The translations under genes and the position numbers were made by a program. The notes under the pieces were generated by a model. It had not been told where the DNA came from. It was given only the letters and a program-made list of their open reading frames with translations, and made no database searches. 64,000 bases of DNA. Source: Neorhizobium petrolearium. Its GTDB lineage: Bacteria > Pseudomonadota > Alphaproteobacteria > Rhizobiales > Rhizobiaceae. The stretch is taken from positions 124,001 through 188,000 of the forward strand of contig NZ_JAGGJW010000007.1 in the NCBI RefSeq assembly GCF_017873175.1, in the 5' to 3' direction. Below are positions 48,207 to 58,072 of this stretch, piece by piece (the first letter of the stretch is position 1; every line of letters begins with the position of its first letter).

Positions 48207-49342
48207 CAGATGTCTCCCATGCGGAATTCGGCGAGCGCGTCGCGATTGATCTCGATCCCGAGGCCTGGGCCGTTCGGAATGTCGACCACGCCGCGCTCGT
48301 GTTCGATCGGCGTTTTGATCACCGCCTGACGGAATGGATTATGGGTCCGGTCGAATTCGAGGATCGGTTCGATCGGGTTGACGCGAACCGGGCTCGGGAT
48401 CATTGCCGCCATGAACTGCAGGGCGGCGGCGATATGGACGGCTGTACCCCAGACGTGCGGCACGACGCGAACGCCGTGGAGGGCCGCGAGATCGGCGACC
48501 CGCTTGGCCTCCGTAAAGCCACCAACGCCGGCGAGATCGGGCTGGAGGATGTCGACGGCACGGGTCTCCACCGGTTCGCGCATGCCCCAGCGGCTATGCC
48601 ACGTTTCGCCGCCGGCAACCGGGATCGGCTGCCTGGCCCGGACTTCACGATAGGCGGCGAGCTGTTCCGGCACGACAGGTTCTTCAAACCAGTCGATGCC
48701 ATATTCAGCGGCCGCGTTGCCAAGCTTGATCGCCTCGACTGCGTCATAGCCGTGGTTGGCGTCGATCATCAGCCGCATGTCGGACCCGGCCGCATCGCGC
48801 ACGGCACGGATGACGCGCAAGTCTTCCTCGACACCGAAGCCGATCTTGATCTTGGTGGCGTGAAAACCCTCGTCCCGATAACGGGCGACGTCCGAGGCAT
48901 TGTCCTCCACACGGTCGACGCCGTCACGCTTGAAGCTACCTGTCGCGTAAGCCCTGACGCTCTCGCGGAAACGACCGCCGAGCAGGATCGACACCGGCAC
49001 GCCGAAATGCTTGCCCTTGATGTCCCAGAGCGCAATGTCGATGCCGGAAAGAGCGGTCACCGCAAGACCGCGCTGGCCCTGGTCGCGCAGTGCATTGTAA
49101 AGCCGCGCCCAGATCTTCTCTGTTTCGAGCGGATTCTCGCCGATCAACCAGTTTGCGTAGGTCGCAACAATCGCGGCATTCGGCCGGGCAGGCCCCAGGC
49201 ATTCGCCCCAGCCGACCGTGCCGTCGTCGCACTCGACTTCGACGAGCACATGTGCGCGGCGATCAAAGCGCATGGAGGCGCTCTCGAAGGCGACATCGAG
49301 CTTATGTTCGAGAAGATGAGTGCGAACCGACGCGATCTTCAT
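48206..49342 (-). CDS. gci: D-galactaro-1,4-lactone cycloisomerase (Gci), enolase superfamily
   Basis: 378 residues, the same length as I recall for the Agrobacterium Gci. Features are the N-terminal capping domain (MKIASVRTHLLEHKLDVAFESASMRF), K-x-K in ATKIKIGFG, MLIDANHGYD, WFEEPVVPE, VAGGETWHS and HVWGTAVHIAAALQF. Gci opens galactaro-1,4-lactone to 2-keto-3-deoxy-L-threo-hexarate, the substrate of KdgD upstream. It is 4 bp after kdgD and overlaps the isomerase gene by one base. Confidence 0.9.
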   Translation of the reverse strand: MKIASVRTHLLEHKLDVAFESASMRFDRRAHVLVEVECDDGTVGWGECLGPARPNAAIVATYANWLIGENPLETEKIWARLYNALRDQGQRGLAVTALSGIDIALWDIKGKHFGVPVSILLGGRFRESVRAYATGSFKRDGVDRVEDNASDVARYRDEGFHATKIKIGFGVEEDLRVIRAVRDAAGSDMRLMIDANHGYDAVEAIKLGNAAAEYGIDWFEEPVVPEQLAAYREVRARQPIPVAGGETWHSRWGMREPVETRAVDILQPDLAGVGGFTEAKRVADLAALHGVRVVPHVWGTAVHIAAALQFMAAMIPSPVRVNPIEPILEFDRTHNPFRQAVIKTPIEHERGVVDIPNGPGLGIEINRDALAEFRMGDI

Positions 49343-49346
49343 GGGG

Positions 49347-50326
<980 letters not shown>

Positions 50327-50328
<2 letters not shown>

Positions 50329-51079
50329 ATCTTACAGATTCTCTGAGCTCTCTGAGGAGTGCCCGATAGCGCAGTTGCGAGCCGCGTAGGTGCCGCCGCA
50401 TGGCCTCGCGCGCGCCTTCCTCGTCACCATTGGAAATCGCAGCAACGATGGCGTTGTGCTCGTCGTCGAGCAGCTTGATATAGGCGGCTTGATCGGTTTC
50501 CGAATCGTCGGTGCGAAGCGCTGCACGCGGAATGAGATTGCGACCGATCATGGTCAGAAATTCGCGGAAGCGGGGGTTGTTGGTCGCCTCGGCAATGGCA
50601 AGATGCAGCGCAAAATCGGCCTCGCTGGTTGGCATCGAGGCTTCAAGACAGGCTCGGACGGCGTAGTGACGGTCGAGGATGACCTCTTCTTGGGCTGGAG
50701 AGCGGCGAAGGGCTGCAAGCCCGGCGGCCTCGACCTCCACGGCTGTTCTCAATTCCAGAAGCTCGATCATGGAGGAAACGCGCGCAAGGTCGATGTTCGA
50801 CAGCGACAGCATGGGTGCCTTGGCGGAGGTGGGCGGTTCCAGCACGAAGACGCCTGCGCCCTGACGGGCTTCGACGAGCCGGTCGGCGCGTAGCGCCGCG
50901 ATTGCTTCGCGCACGACCGTGCGGCTGACGCCATGGGCTTCCGTCAATTGTGCTTCGCTTGGCAGGCGTGAGCCCGGTGGAAACTGGCCGGCGGTGATTG
51001 CCTGGCGCAACACATCCCCGAGCTTGGAAACCAGCGTCTTCGATCCCTTGCCGGTATCGGGTTTCGTTTCCACGCTCAT
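50327..51079 (-). CDS. FadR-subfamily GntR regulator of the uronate genes
   Basis: 250 residues from the ATG at 51079, after GGAGAAGGCAG. The winged helix (LGDVLRQAITAGQFPPGSRLPSEAQLTEAHGVSRTVVREAIAAL) is followed by an all-helical FCD domain (VEVEAAGLAALR, DFALHLAIAEATNNPRF). FCD domains bind carboxylates through metal-ligating His and Asp. It lies between kdgD and the divergent udh, so uronate or an aldarate intermediate is the likely inducer. Confidence 0.9.
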
Positions 51080-51264
51080 CTGCCTTCTCCTTGCTCTGCG
51101 ACGCATGACAAAATGGCATTGGCTCCTATGTCAAGTTGGGTCACGATGGCACCCTGTGTCGGACTTGTTGACCGGTGTTCATCAATATGTATGATAAGTT
51201 ATGAGACTTGTCACGAATAAGTTGAATTGCAGCGGTCGCCCTGCTGCTTTCGGAGGATTGATTC

Positions 51265-52062
51265 TTGAAGAGACTTTTGATCACCGGTGCAGCCGGCGGA
51301 CTCGGCCGCGCCATGCGCAGCCGTCTTGCCGGTTTCGCCGAAACGCTGCGCCTGTCGGATATCGCCGATCTCGGCACTGCGGCGCCGCATGAGGAGCTCG
51401 CCACCTGCGATCTCGGCGACGCGGCTGCGGTGATGAAGCTGGTCGAAGGCTGTGACGGCATCCTTCATCTCGGTGGTATTTCCGTCGAAGACAAGTTCTC
51501 AAAAATCCTCAATGCCAATCTGCTCGGGCTTTACAACCTCTACGAGGCCGCACGCGCTCACGGCCATCCGCGCATTCTGTTTGCGAGTTCCAATCACGTG
51601 GTCGGTTTCTACCGGCAGGACGAACATATCGATGTCAAGGCTCCGATGAAGCCGGACGGTCTCTACGGCGTCTCAAAATGCTTCGGGGAGGCGCTGGCCC
51701 GCATGTATTTCGAAAAATTCGGCCAGGAAACGGCACTTGTCAGGATCGGCAGCTGCTTCGAAAAGCCGGTCAACCACCGCATGCTGTCCGGCTGGATGTC
51801 CTATGACGATTTTGTGTTGTTGATCGGCTGCGTCTTCCGAGCCCCCATGCTCGGTTGCCCTGTCATCTGGGGCGTTTCGGACAACGACAGCAAGTGGTGG
51901 GATAATTCCCATGCGGCCTATCTCGGCTGGAAGCCGAAGGACAATGCCGAGATCTATCGCGCGGAACTCGAAGCGACCATAGAGCGGCCGGCGCCGACTT
52001 CCGCCATGGCGGTCTACCAGGGTGGCAAGTTCGTCGAGGATCCGATTTTTGCCGAGGACTGA
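51265..52062 (+). CDS. udh: Uronate dehydrogenase
   Basis: 265 residues, the size I recall for the Agrobacterium enzyme. The start is TTG at 51265, after CGGAGGATT; no ATG is available near. SDR marks are TGAAGGLGRAM (residues 7-17), HLGGISVEDKF, FASSNHVVGFY and the Y134-x3-K138 pair in LYGVSKCFGEAL. It oxidises glucuronate and galacturonate to the aldaro-lactones with NAD+, the first step of the pathway encoded divergently. The 185-bp gap to the regulator gene holds its promoter. Confidence 0.95.
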   Translation: MKRLLITGAAGGLGRAMRSRLAGFAETLRLSDIADLGTAAPHEELATCDLGDAAAVMKLVEGCDGILHLGGISVEDKFSKILNANLLGLYNLYEAARAHGHPRILFASSNHVVGFYRQDEHIDVKAPMKPDGLYGVSKCFGEALARMYFEKFGQETALVRIGSCFEKPVNHRMLSGWMSYDDFVLLIGCVFRAPMLGCPVIWGVSDNDSKWWDNSHAAYLGWKPKDNAEIYRAELEATIERPAPTSAMAVYQGGKFVEDPIFAED

Positions 52063-52162
52063 GACGGTCTTGCCGGTTCTTGTTTCCGGCCTCTGAACCC
52101 ACCACATCAGCTCCTTCTACGACCTTCTCCTTTCCGAGAGGGTGTTTTCCGGAGTTCTTGTC

Positions 52163-53122
52163 ATGGGATTTATCGATATCAATCCTCCAGTCCCTGAGGA
52201 TGGCGCCTTGCTCGACGTCTATTCCGAGACTGTCGCCGGTGCGGTTGACCGCGTCGGTCCCGCCGTCAGCCGCATCGAGCGGCTTGGCGATCAGGGACAT
52301 GGATCGGGTTTCGCCATTTCGCCGGACGGCCTGATCATCACCAATCATCACGTCGTGGCCGATGCAAAGGCCGTGCGCATCCGCAGTGCGAACGGCGCAG
52401 TCGGGCAGGGCAGCGTACTCGGCCGCGATCCGGACACCGATATCGCGCTGGTGCGCGCCGACATGGACGTACAGGCTTGGGCACGGCTTGGCGATTCCAA
52501 GAAATTGCGACGCGGTCATATCGCGATCGCAATCGGCAACCCGCTCGGCTTCGACTGGTCGGTGACCAGCGGCGTGGTTTCTGCTCTCGGCCGGTCGATG
52601 CGTGCCTCGACCGGCAGGCTGATCGAAGACGTGGTGCAGACCGATGCGGCGCTCAACCCCGGCAATTCCGGCGGGCCGCTGGTTTCGGCTTCGGGCGAGG
52701 TCGTGGGCGTCAATACGGCGGTGATTCGCGGCGCGCAGGGCATCGCTTTTGCCGTCGCGTCCAACACCGCCAACTTCGTGGTGTCCGAAATCCTGCGTTT
52801 CGGCCATGTGCGGCGCGCTTTCATCGGCATCGTCGTTGATACGATCATGCTGCCGCGTCGGGTCGCTTTGAAGGCGGGCATGACGCAGGAAACGACGGTG
52901 CGCGTCCGGCGTATCGATCCTGGCAGTCCGGCCGATCGGGCGGGCCTGAAGGAGGGCGATTTCATCCTGGCAATCGACGGCCAACCCGTCGCGGGCGCAG
53001 ACGACCTGATCCGTTTGCTCGACGGAACGCGGATTGGCCAGGAGATGCCGATCTCCGTCTATGATCTCGACTCGCAGATCGCCGGCAGGGTGCTGGTCCC
53101 CGCGGCGCGGCCCAAGAACTGA
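52163..53122 (+). CDS. HtrA/DegP-like trypsin-family protease with PDZ domain, no signal peptide
   Basis: 319 residues from the ATG at 52163; a GTG at 52142 would add seven. The S1C triad is H63 (TNHHVV), D93 (DTDIALV) and S169 (NPGNSGGPLV). A PDZ domain covers about 235-310 (VRRIDPGSPADRAGLKEGDFILAIDGQPV). Normal HtrA proteins have an N-terminal signal or membrane anchor; this one begins with acidic soluble sequence, so it should be cytoplasmic. It would cleave misfolded or specific proteins. It stands alone between udh and a convergent phosphatase. Confidence 0.88.
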   Translation: MGFIDINPPVPEDGALLDVYSETVAGAVDRVGPAVSRIERLGDQGHGSGFAISPDGLIITNHHVVADAKAVRIRSANGAVGQGSVLGRDPDTDIALVRADMDVQAWARLGDSKKLRRGHIAIAIGNPLGFDWSVTSGVVSALGRSMRASTGRLIEDVVQTDAALNPGNSGGPLVSASGEVVGVNTAVIRGAQGIAFAVASNTANFVVSEILRFGHVRRAFIGIVVDTIMLPRRVALKAGMTQETTVRVRRIDPGSPADRAGLKEGDFILAIDGQPVAGADDLIRLLDGTRIGQEMPISVYDLDSQIAGRVLVPAARPKN

Positions 53123-53132
53123 TGCCTCCGGT

Positions 53133-53873
53133 TCAGGAGAGGCGATTCCTGAGCCGCCCCGTCATGGTCGGATCGAAGCCAAGTGCGCTCATGTAACCCT
53201 GGATGCCGCCATAGTTCTTGCGAATATGGTCGAGAGTCCGGCGCATGCTGCGTGGCTCCGAGGCCAGCACGATATCGAGCAGGGCAGGTGCCGCGCCGCG
53301 GCCGAGCGCCCGCTCCCGGAGCCGGCCAATGAGCGGGCCGGATATGGTCGCCGTCAATGCATAATCCTCGATGATGGTTGCCTCGTCGACCCCGGCATTT
53401 GCGAGCAGCAGGGCGGAGATAACGCCGGTGCGGTCCTTGCCGGCGCTGCAATGGAAAAGCACGATGCCTTCCGGCGCATTGGCGATCGTCCCGAGCACTT
53501 CGGCGATCGCCGGCCGGCATTCGTCGATGGCCTGGCAGTAACGGTCGCCCATGTCGAAGCCCGATGCGGCATCCACCATCATTTCCACCGGCGCCAGCGC
53601 GGAAAACAGCGGCGTGTTGTGGTAGCGCACTTTGGTATGTCGGGCGAAGGGATTGATCTCTGTTGCGAGTTCATGGGCATTGCGCAGATCGATGACCGTC
53701 GTCAGGCCGTGGTCCAGCAGAATTCCGATGTCCACAGGCCCCAGGCGATGCAGCGCGTCGCCGCGCAGGATGGAGCGCCAGCGGGTCAGGCTGCCGGTCA
53801 CCGTCGGATAGCCGCCGAGGTCGCGGACATTGTGGGCGCCTTCCAGCGCGATCAGGCGTTCGCAAGCAAGCAT
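53133..53873 (-). CDS. Tyrosine/dual-specificity-type protein phosphatase
   Basis: 246 residues. The P-loop HCSAGKDRTG gives C142 and R148, and ALEGAHNVRDLGGYPT near the N-terminus is the standard start of the bacterial PTP family that includes lipid and protein phosphatases. The KDR form of the loop (HCxxGKDR) is shared with MptpB-like and phosphoinositide-active enzymes. It is 1 bp after the permease gene of the Ugp-like importer, so it is in that operon. It could remove phosphate from an imported compound or from a protein. Confidence 0.88.
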   Translation of the reverse strand: MLACERLIALEGAHNVRDLGGYPTVTGSLTRWRSILRGDALHRLGPVDIGILLDHGLTTVIDLRNAHELATEINPFARHTKVRYHNTPLFSALAPVEMMVDAASGFDMGDRYCQAIDECRPAIAEVLGTIANAPEGIVLFHCSAGKDRTGVISALLLANAGVDEATIIEDYALTATISGPLIGRLRERALGRGAAPALLDIVLASEPRSMRRTLDHIRKNYGGIQGYMSALGFDPTMTGRLRNRLS

Positions 53874-53874
53874 A

Positions 53875-54735
53875 TCAGCGGATTCCGGATTTCATGAAGG
53901 ATTCGATGACGTGACGCTGCAGGATAAGGTAGATGACCAGGATTGGCAGGCTGGCGAGTGCTGCGGCCGCCATCAGCGGCCCCCAGAGATTGCCTTCCTG
54001 GGTCATGAACATCTGCAGGCCGATCTGGACGACCGAGTTTTCCGGTTTGCGCGACAGAAGCAGCGGCCAGAAGTATTCGTTCCAGGCGGAGATGAAGGCG
54101 ATGATCGCAAGCGAGGCGATCGGTGCACCCATGTTCGGTGTGACGATCTGCCAGAGGATGCGCCAGCTCTTCGCCCCATCGATGCGCGCCGCCTCCAGGA
54201 TCTCGGTCGGGAAGGAGCGCATGGAATGGTAGAGCAGAAGGATCGCGAAGGCCGCCACGGCGTTGGGCACGACGAGGCCCGTCAGCGTGTCGAGCAGTCC
54301 AAGCCGCGAGGCAAGCACGTAGTTCGGGATCATTGTCACCTGAAAGGGTACGAGCCAGGAGAGTGCGATGAGGCCATGCACGAGACCGGCAAGCCGCATG
54401 CGCCAGCGCACCAGGGCATAGGCCGTCAGCAGGCCGGTGAGCACCTGCAGCGCCGCCGTCGCCGTCGCGACAATGGTGGTGTTAACGAGCATCTGGAGCA
54501 TCGGAATGCGGGTCAGCACGAAGACGTAGTTTTCGAGAGACGGGTTCGACGGCCAGGGCAGGGTTGAGAAAATCTCGTTCTCGGGCCGGAGCGAGGTGAC
54601 GATCATCCAGTAGATCGGGAAGATCGACAGGGCCGACAACAGGATCATGATGCCATGCACGGCAATCCTGCGCGTGGTCCCTTCATTCGGCGAAAGAGGC
54701 ATAGGAGGCTGGTTGTCGGGGACGTCAATTGTCAT
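53875..54735 (-). CDS. Sugar/glycerol-phosphate ABC permease (UgpE/MalG type)
   Basis: 286 residues from the ATG at 54735, which has AGAGG upstream; a TTG nine bases earlier is less likely. It has six membrane helices and the EAA loop PTEILEAARIDGAKSWRILWQIVTPNMGAPIASL. It overlaps the preceding permease gene by 11 bp. It forms the channel with that permease. Confidence 0.9.
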   Translation of the reverse strand: MTIDVPDNQPPMPLSPNEGTTRRIAVHGIMILLSALSIFPIYWMIVTSLRPENEIFSTLPWPSNPSLENYVFVLTRIPMLQMLVNTTIVATATAALQVLTGLLTAYALVRWRMRLAGLVHGLIALSWLVPFQVTMIPNYVLASRLGLLDTLTGLVVPNAVAAFAILLLYHSMRSFPTEILEAARIDGAKSWRILWQIVTPNMGAPIASLAIIAFISAWNEYFWPLLLSRKPENSVVQIGLQMFMTQEGNLWGPLMAAAALASLPILVIYLILQRHVIESFMKSGIR

Positions 54736-55675
54736 AGACCGCAAACCTCTTCATGAGCCACAGGCAGCCCGCCGCGATAACTGCGAAACCGGCAAAGGCG
54801 ATCATGCCGGCCGCCGAACTCCAGCCGGCCGACAGGGTCTGGAAGCCATATTCCCAGAGCAGATAGAAGATGTTGGTAGTCGATTTGAGCGGGCCGCCAT
54901 TGGTCAATACGTTGATATAGGCGAAGCTCCATTGCGCCCCGAAGAGGATTGTCATCATCGAGAGGAGCAGGATGGTCGGCGACAGGAGCGGCAGGCGGAG
55001 ATCACGGATGATCCCCCAGCGGGTGGCGCCGTCGATACGGGCCGCCTCGATATAGGAGGGGTTAATTCCGGCATTCGCTGCGGAAAAGAGCAGCGTCGAG
55101 AACCCGATCAGCTTCCAGCCAGTAATCCAGGTGAGGGTCGCCAGCGCGTATTTCGGATCGGTCAGGAAGCCGATGCGGCCGAAACCGAGCTGTTCGAGAC
55201 CAAGCGTGACGAGCCCCTGGTCCTCGTTGAGCAGCCAGCGCCAGAGCACGGCGGCGACCACCGGGGCTACGATCATCGGCACGAAGATCAATGCGCGGTA
55301 GACCGTCCGGGCGCGGCCGGTGAGATCCTGCGTCCAGATCGCCACAAAGAGCGGGATGACCACCGACATGGGGAAGAGGCCGAGGATATAGAAGAGCGTA
55401 TTCCAGAGTGCGGCGCGCATTTCCGGAAGCGCCAGCAGGCGTTGATAGTTGGTGAGGCCGACATAACGTTGCGGCGCGGTCGGCAGCATGTTCCACTGGT
55501 AGAAGGAAAGCTGGAAGGCCTGGACCAGCGGCACATAGGTCCACATCATCAGGAGGATCAGCGCCGGCGCCAGGTAAAGCCAGGGTAGAACGGTGAAGAC
55601 GTTTTGCTCGCGCTCCGTCGCGGGACTGCGCGCAAGGGCGAGCGGCCTTGCGAGATCGGCCTGGATATCGGTCAT
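54725..55675 (-). CDS. Sugar/glycerol-phosphate ABC permease (UgpA/MalF type)
   Basis: 316 residues with six membrane helices. PWLYLAPALILLMMWTYVPLVQAFQLSFYQW leads, then NYQRLLALPEMRAALWNTLFY, and the loop PSYIEAARIDGATRWGIIRDLRLPLLSPTI is canonical. TNGGPLKSTTNIFYLLWEYGFQ is shared by UgpA-like proteins. It starts 75 bp after the binding-protein gene, with a hairpin in between. Confidence 0.9.
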   Translation of the reverse strand: MTDIQADLARPLALARSPATEREQNVFTVLPWLYLAPALILLMMWTYVPLVQAFQLSFYQWNMLPTAPQRYVGLTNYQRLLALPEMRAALWNTLFYILGLFPMSVVIPLFVAIWTQDLTGRARTVYRALIFVPMIVAPVVAAVLWRWLLNEDQGLVTLGLEQLGFGRIGFLTDPKYALATLTWITGWKLIGFSTLLFSAANAGINPSYIEAARIDGATRWGIIRDLRLPLLSPTILLLSMMTILFGAQWSFAYINVLTNGGPLKSTTNIFYLLWEYGFQTLSAGWSSAAGMIAFAGFAVIAAGCLWLMKRFAVYDN

Positions 55676-55700
55676 GGCACGTGTCCGTATGCGGTTGTCG

Positions 55701-55729
55701 TGCCGGGCAGGCGTGAGAGCCGCCCGGCA
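55701..55729 (-). other. Intercistronic hairpin after the binding-protein gene
   Basis: TGCCGGGC (55701-55708) pairs with GCCCGGCA (55722-55729), with an inner GGC/GCC pair. There is no T run on the minus strand, so it is more likely an mRNA-stabilising hairpin that protects the binding-protein message than a terminator. Confidence 0.5.
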
Positions 55730-55750
55730 TCTCCTGGGATTCGCCTGCCG

Positions 55751-57046
55751 TCAGGGCATCAGGCTCTGGCCTTCGTCCTGGGCTGCCGTAAGCACGGCTG
55801 AAGGATCGCCGGTGCCGAACACGGCTTCGCGCACCGAGTCCATCATCATCTTCTCGACCTGCCGGTAATTCGGGCCGGGGAAGGCGATATTCGGCGTCAG
55901 GTGATCGAGCTGTTTCAGGTTGGCGCGGAACATCGGGTTTTCCTTGACCCAGGAAGCGAGATAGTTCGGGTCGTCGACGATATCGAGGCGTAGCGGCAGA
56001 TAGCCGATCTTGCTGGTGATGACCGTATAGGCCTCCTTGCTCGTCAGGAATTTCAGGAGTTCATAGGCAGCACGCTGTTTCTCCGGATCCTTGCTGAAGA
56101 CGTAGAGAGCGCTGCCGGAATTGGTGGGAGCGGTCGGCTTTTCACCGAAGGACGGCATCGGCGCCATGCGCAGGTCGAACTTGTCCTTGGCCGCCTTCTT
56201 GTAGCTGCCGTACACCGCGCTGGTATAAAGGAACATGCCGAGATTGCCGGCGGCGAAGGTGTCGGAGGGGCTTGCGACGTCGATCTTGGCGTGCGCACCG
56301 CTTTCGACCATGCCACGCAGCATCTTCACGGCATCGGCAGCATTCGTATCCGCGAAGGTGAGCTTGTTGCCGTCGCGCACCTTGCCGCCGTTCGACATGA
56401 CGATCGCTTGATAGACGAAAGTGCCGTCGACCGGGCCGTAGGCGCCCGGGAAGAAGCCGTTCTTGCCGGCCTTCTCCTTGATGGCACGCCCGGCCGCATC
56501 GACGTCGGTCCAGGTCTTCGGCGGATTATCCGGATCGAGGCCTGCTTGTTTGAAGAGGTCGGCATTGTAATAAAGGATCGGCGTCGAGAATGTGTAGGCG
56601 AGGCCGTAGGTCTTGCCGTCGACCTTGCCGAGTTCCAGGCCCTGCGGGATCATGCCGGTGAGGTGGGCCTTCAGTTCTTCAGGGTTCACCATGTCTTCGA
56701 GCGCATTGGCGCCGAGATCGCTGGCGATGTAGATCAGGTCGCGGAAAACGAGTTGGGCGACGTCCGGCTGGCGGCCGGCGACGATATCGGCCTGCACGCG
56801 GGACATGATCTCGTTCGAGGGGACGGCGATCGTTTCGACCTTGATGTTCGGGAACTTCTTCTCGAACATGGCAAGGAGCTCCCTGGTGGCATCGGCACCG
56901 GCGCTCGCCGAAGCAAGATTGTAGTTGTAGAAGCTGATCGTCACAGGCTTGTCGATCGCGGCCGGCATCTCGGCCAAGGCGCCGAGCGGCGTCATGGCAA
57001 CGCTTGCGAGCGTCGCCATGAGCTTGAGTGTGGTTCTGCGCAACAT
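55751..57046 (-). CDS. Family-1 ABC substrate-binding protein (UgpB-like)
   Basis: 431 residues. The signal peptide is MLRRTTLKLMATLASVAMTPLGALA. The mature domain has ISFYNYNLASASAGADATRELLAMFEKKFPNIKVE, ADIVAGRQPDVAQL, NADLFKQAGLDPDNPPKTWTDVDAAGRAIKEK and NSGSALYVFSKDPEKQRAAYELLKF, all typical of SBP_bac_1 proteins of the glycerol-3-phosphate group. It lies upstream of two permeases but no ATPase is encoded in this unit. The phosphoesterase upstream suggests an organic phosphate ligand. Confidence 0.88.
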   Translation of the reverse strand: MLRRTTLKLMATLASVAMTPLGALAEMPAAIDKPVTISFYNYNLASASAGADATRELLAMFEKKFPNIKVETIAVPSNEIMSRVQADIVAGRQPDVAQLVFRDLIYIASDLGANALEDMVNPEELKAHLTGMIPQGLELGKVDGKTYGLAYTFSTPILYYNADLFKQAGLDPDNPPKTWTDVDAAGRAIKEKAGKNGFFPGAYGPVDGTFVYQAIVMSNGGKVRDGNKLTFADTNAADAVKMLRGMVESGAHAKIDVASPSDTFAAGNLGMFLYTSAVYGSYKKAAKDKFDLRMAPMPSFGEKPTAPTNSGSALYVFSKDPEKQRAAYELLKFLTSKEAYTVITSKIGYLPLRLDIVDDPNYLASWVKENPMFRANLKQLDHLTPNIAFPGPNYRQVEKMMMDSVREAVFGTGDPSAVLTAAQDEGQSLMP

Positions 57047-57068
57047 TTGGGTTTCTCCCGGCTGAGGG

Positions 57069-57911
57069 TTATTCCGCGGCGACGGGTGTTGCCCGCGCCA
57101 TCAGCATTTCGAGCGGATAGGTGTTGAGTTCGGCGCGGTCGGACGGCAGCGGCACGAAGGCCATGGTGAGGCCGGACGGCCGGATCGTGCCGATGCCGAA
57201 AGAGGCGCCGCGCACCATGCGCAGGATGTCCGTGCGCAGGATATCGGTTGCGGCATGCTGGCCGGTGCCCACCACGACCGGTATGCCATGCCAGAAGGAA
57301 ACGCGGTCGTGATGGATATGGCCGCTCAGGATGCCGACGATATTGCGGCCTTGCAGCAGTTTCCGGAAGCGTTCAGATTGCGGGAAGTGTATTGTACGCC
57401 AATGCGTTGAATCTGATTCCTCACCCAGTGCAGGAGGATGGTGGACGACGATCAGTTTCGGCAGGTCAGGATGGCTGTCGAGCGTCGAGGCAAGCCAGTC
57501 GAACTGTTCCGGATCGATTGTGCCGCCGATGAGGCCGGGCGTGGACGAGTCGATCGTAACGATATGGATGCTATCGACGACGGCATCGTGATCGTAAGGT
57601 GCATCCGGATCGTCGATCTCGATGCCCATGCCTTCGTAGAAACCCGGTCGGGTATCGTGATTGCCGAGTGCATAGATGACCGGCATGTCGAGTTTGGCGC
57701 CGATGATCTCTTTCATCCGGCGGTAGCTTTCCGCATCGCCGCGATTGGTGAGGTCGCCGCTGGCGATCACGAATTGCGGTTTCGGCGTCACGGTCACGAC
57801 GAGGTCGAGGACCTGGTTGAGCGTTTCGATCGTATCGCTGTGCAGGTGGTCGTCGTCGGCGGTGCCGATATGCAGGTCGGTCAGATGGATGAACGTGGTT
57901 TCGCGGCGCAT
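57069..57911 (-). CDS. Metallophosphoesterase (CpdA-like cyclic-nucleotide or phosphodiesterase family)
   Basis: 280 residues from the ATG at 57911, after GGAGGCATCCG; longer frames are not coding. The five calcineurin-like motifs are visible: FIHLTDLHIG, ASGDLTNRGD, YALGNHD, VVHHPP and GILSGHIHHD, which hold the two-metal site. The family includes 3',5'-cAMP phosphodiesterase and glycerophosphodiesterases such as GpdQ. It is 22 bp upstream of the binding-protein gene and likely the first gene of the operon, so an imported phosphodiester is a reasonable substrate. Confidence 0.88.
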   Translation of the reverse strand: MRRETTFIHLTDLHIGTADDDHLHSDTIETLNQVLDLVVTVTPKPQFVIASGDLTNRGDAESYRRMKEIIGAKLDMPVIYALGNHDTRPGFYEGMGIEIDDPDAPYDHDAVVDSIHIVTIDSSTPGLIGGTIDPEQFDWLASTLDSHPDLPKLIVVHHPPALGEESDSTHWRTIHFPQSERFRKLLQGRNIVGILSGHIHHDRVSFWHGIPVVVGTGQHAATDILRTDILRMVRGASFGIGTIRPSGLTMAFVPLPSDRAELNTYPLEMLMARATPVAAE

Positions 57912-58017
57912 CGGATGCCTCCATGGATGACGTCTCGGCAGCGGACGAGGGAATGCCTGATCGTTTCCGCCTGTGGGAGGATCGATAGAAGGGCTTTGTT
58001 TCGCAGGAGTGACGGAA

Positions 58018-58034
58018 TTCGAATGCCGTTCGAA
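58018..58034. promoter_or_regulatory. Repeated TTCGAA pair, possible TetR operator
   Basis: TTCGAA occurs at 58018-58023 and 58029-58034, 11 bp apart, inside the 161-bp gap between the TetR gene and the phosphoesterase gene. Each copy is self-complementary and the pair makes a symmetric block. This is suggestive only. Confidence 0.28.
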
Positions 58035-58072
58035 ACCGGAACAGGAGGCGCGGCGATGATGGGCTCGAAACC

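Noticed and set aside
52072..52090. Small GCCGG/CCGGC hairpin after udh as a terminator
   Set aside because: Only a 5-bp stem and no T run.
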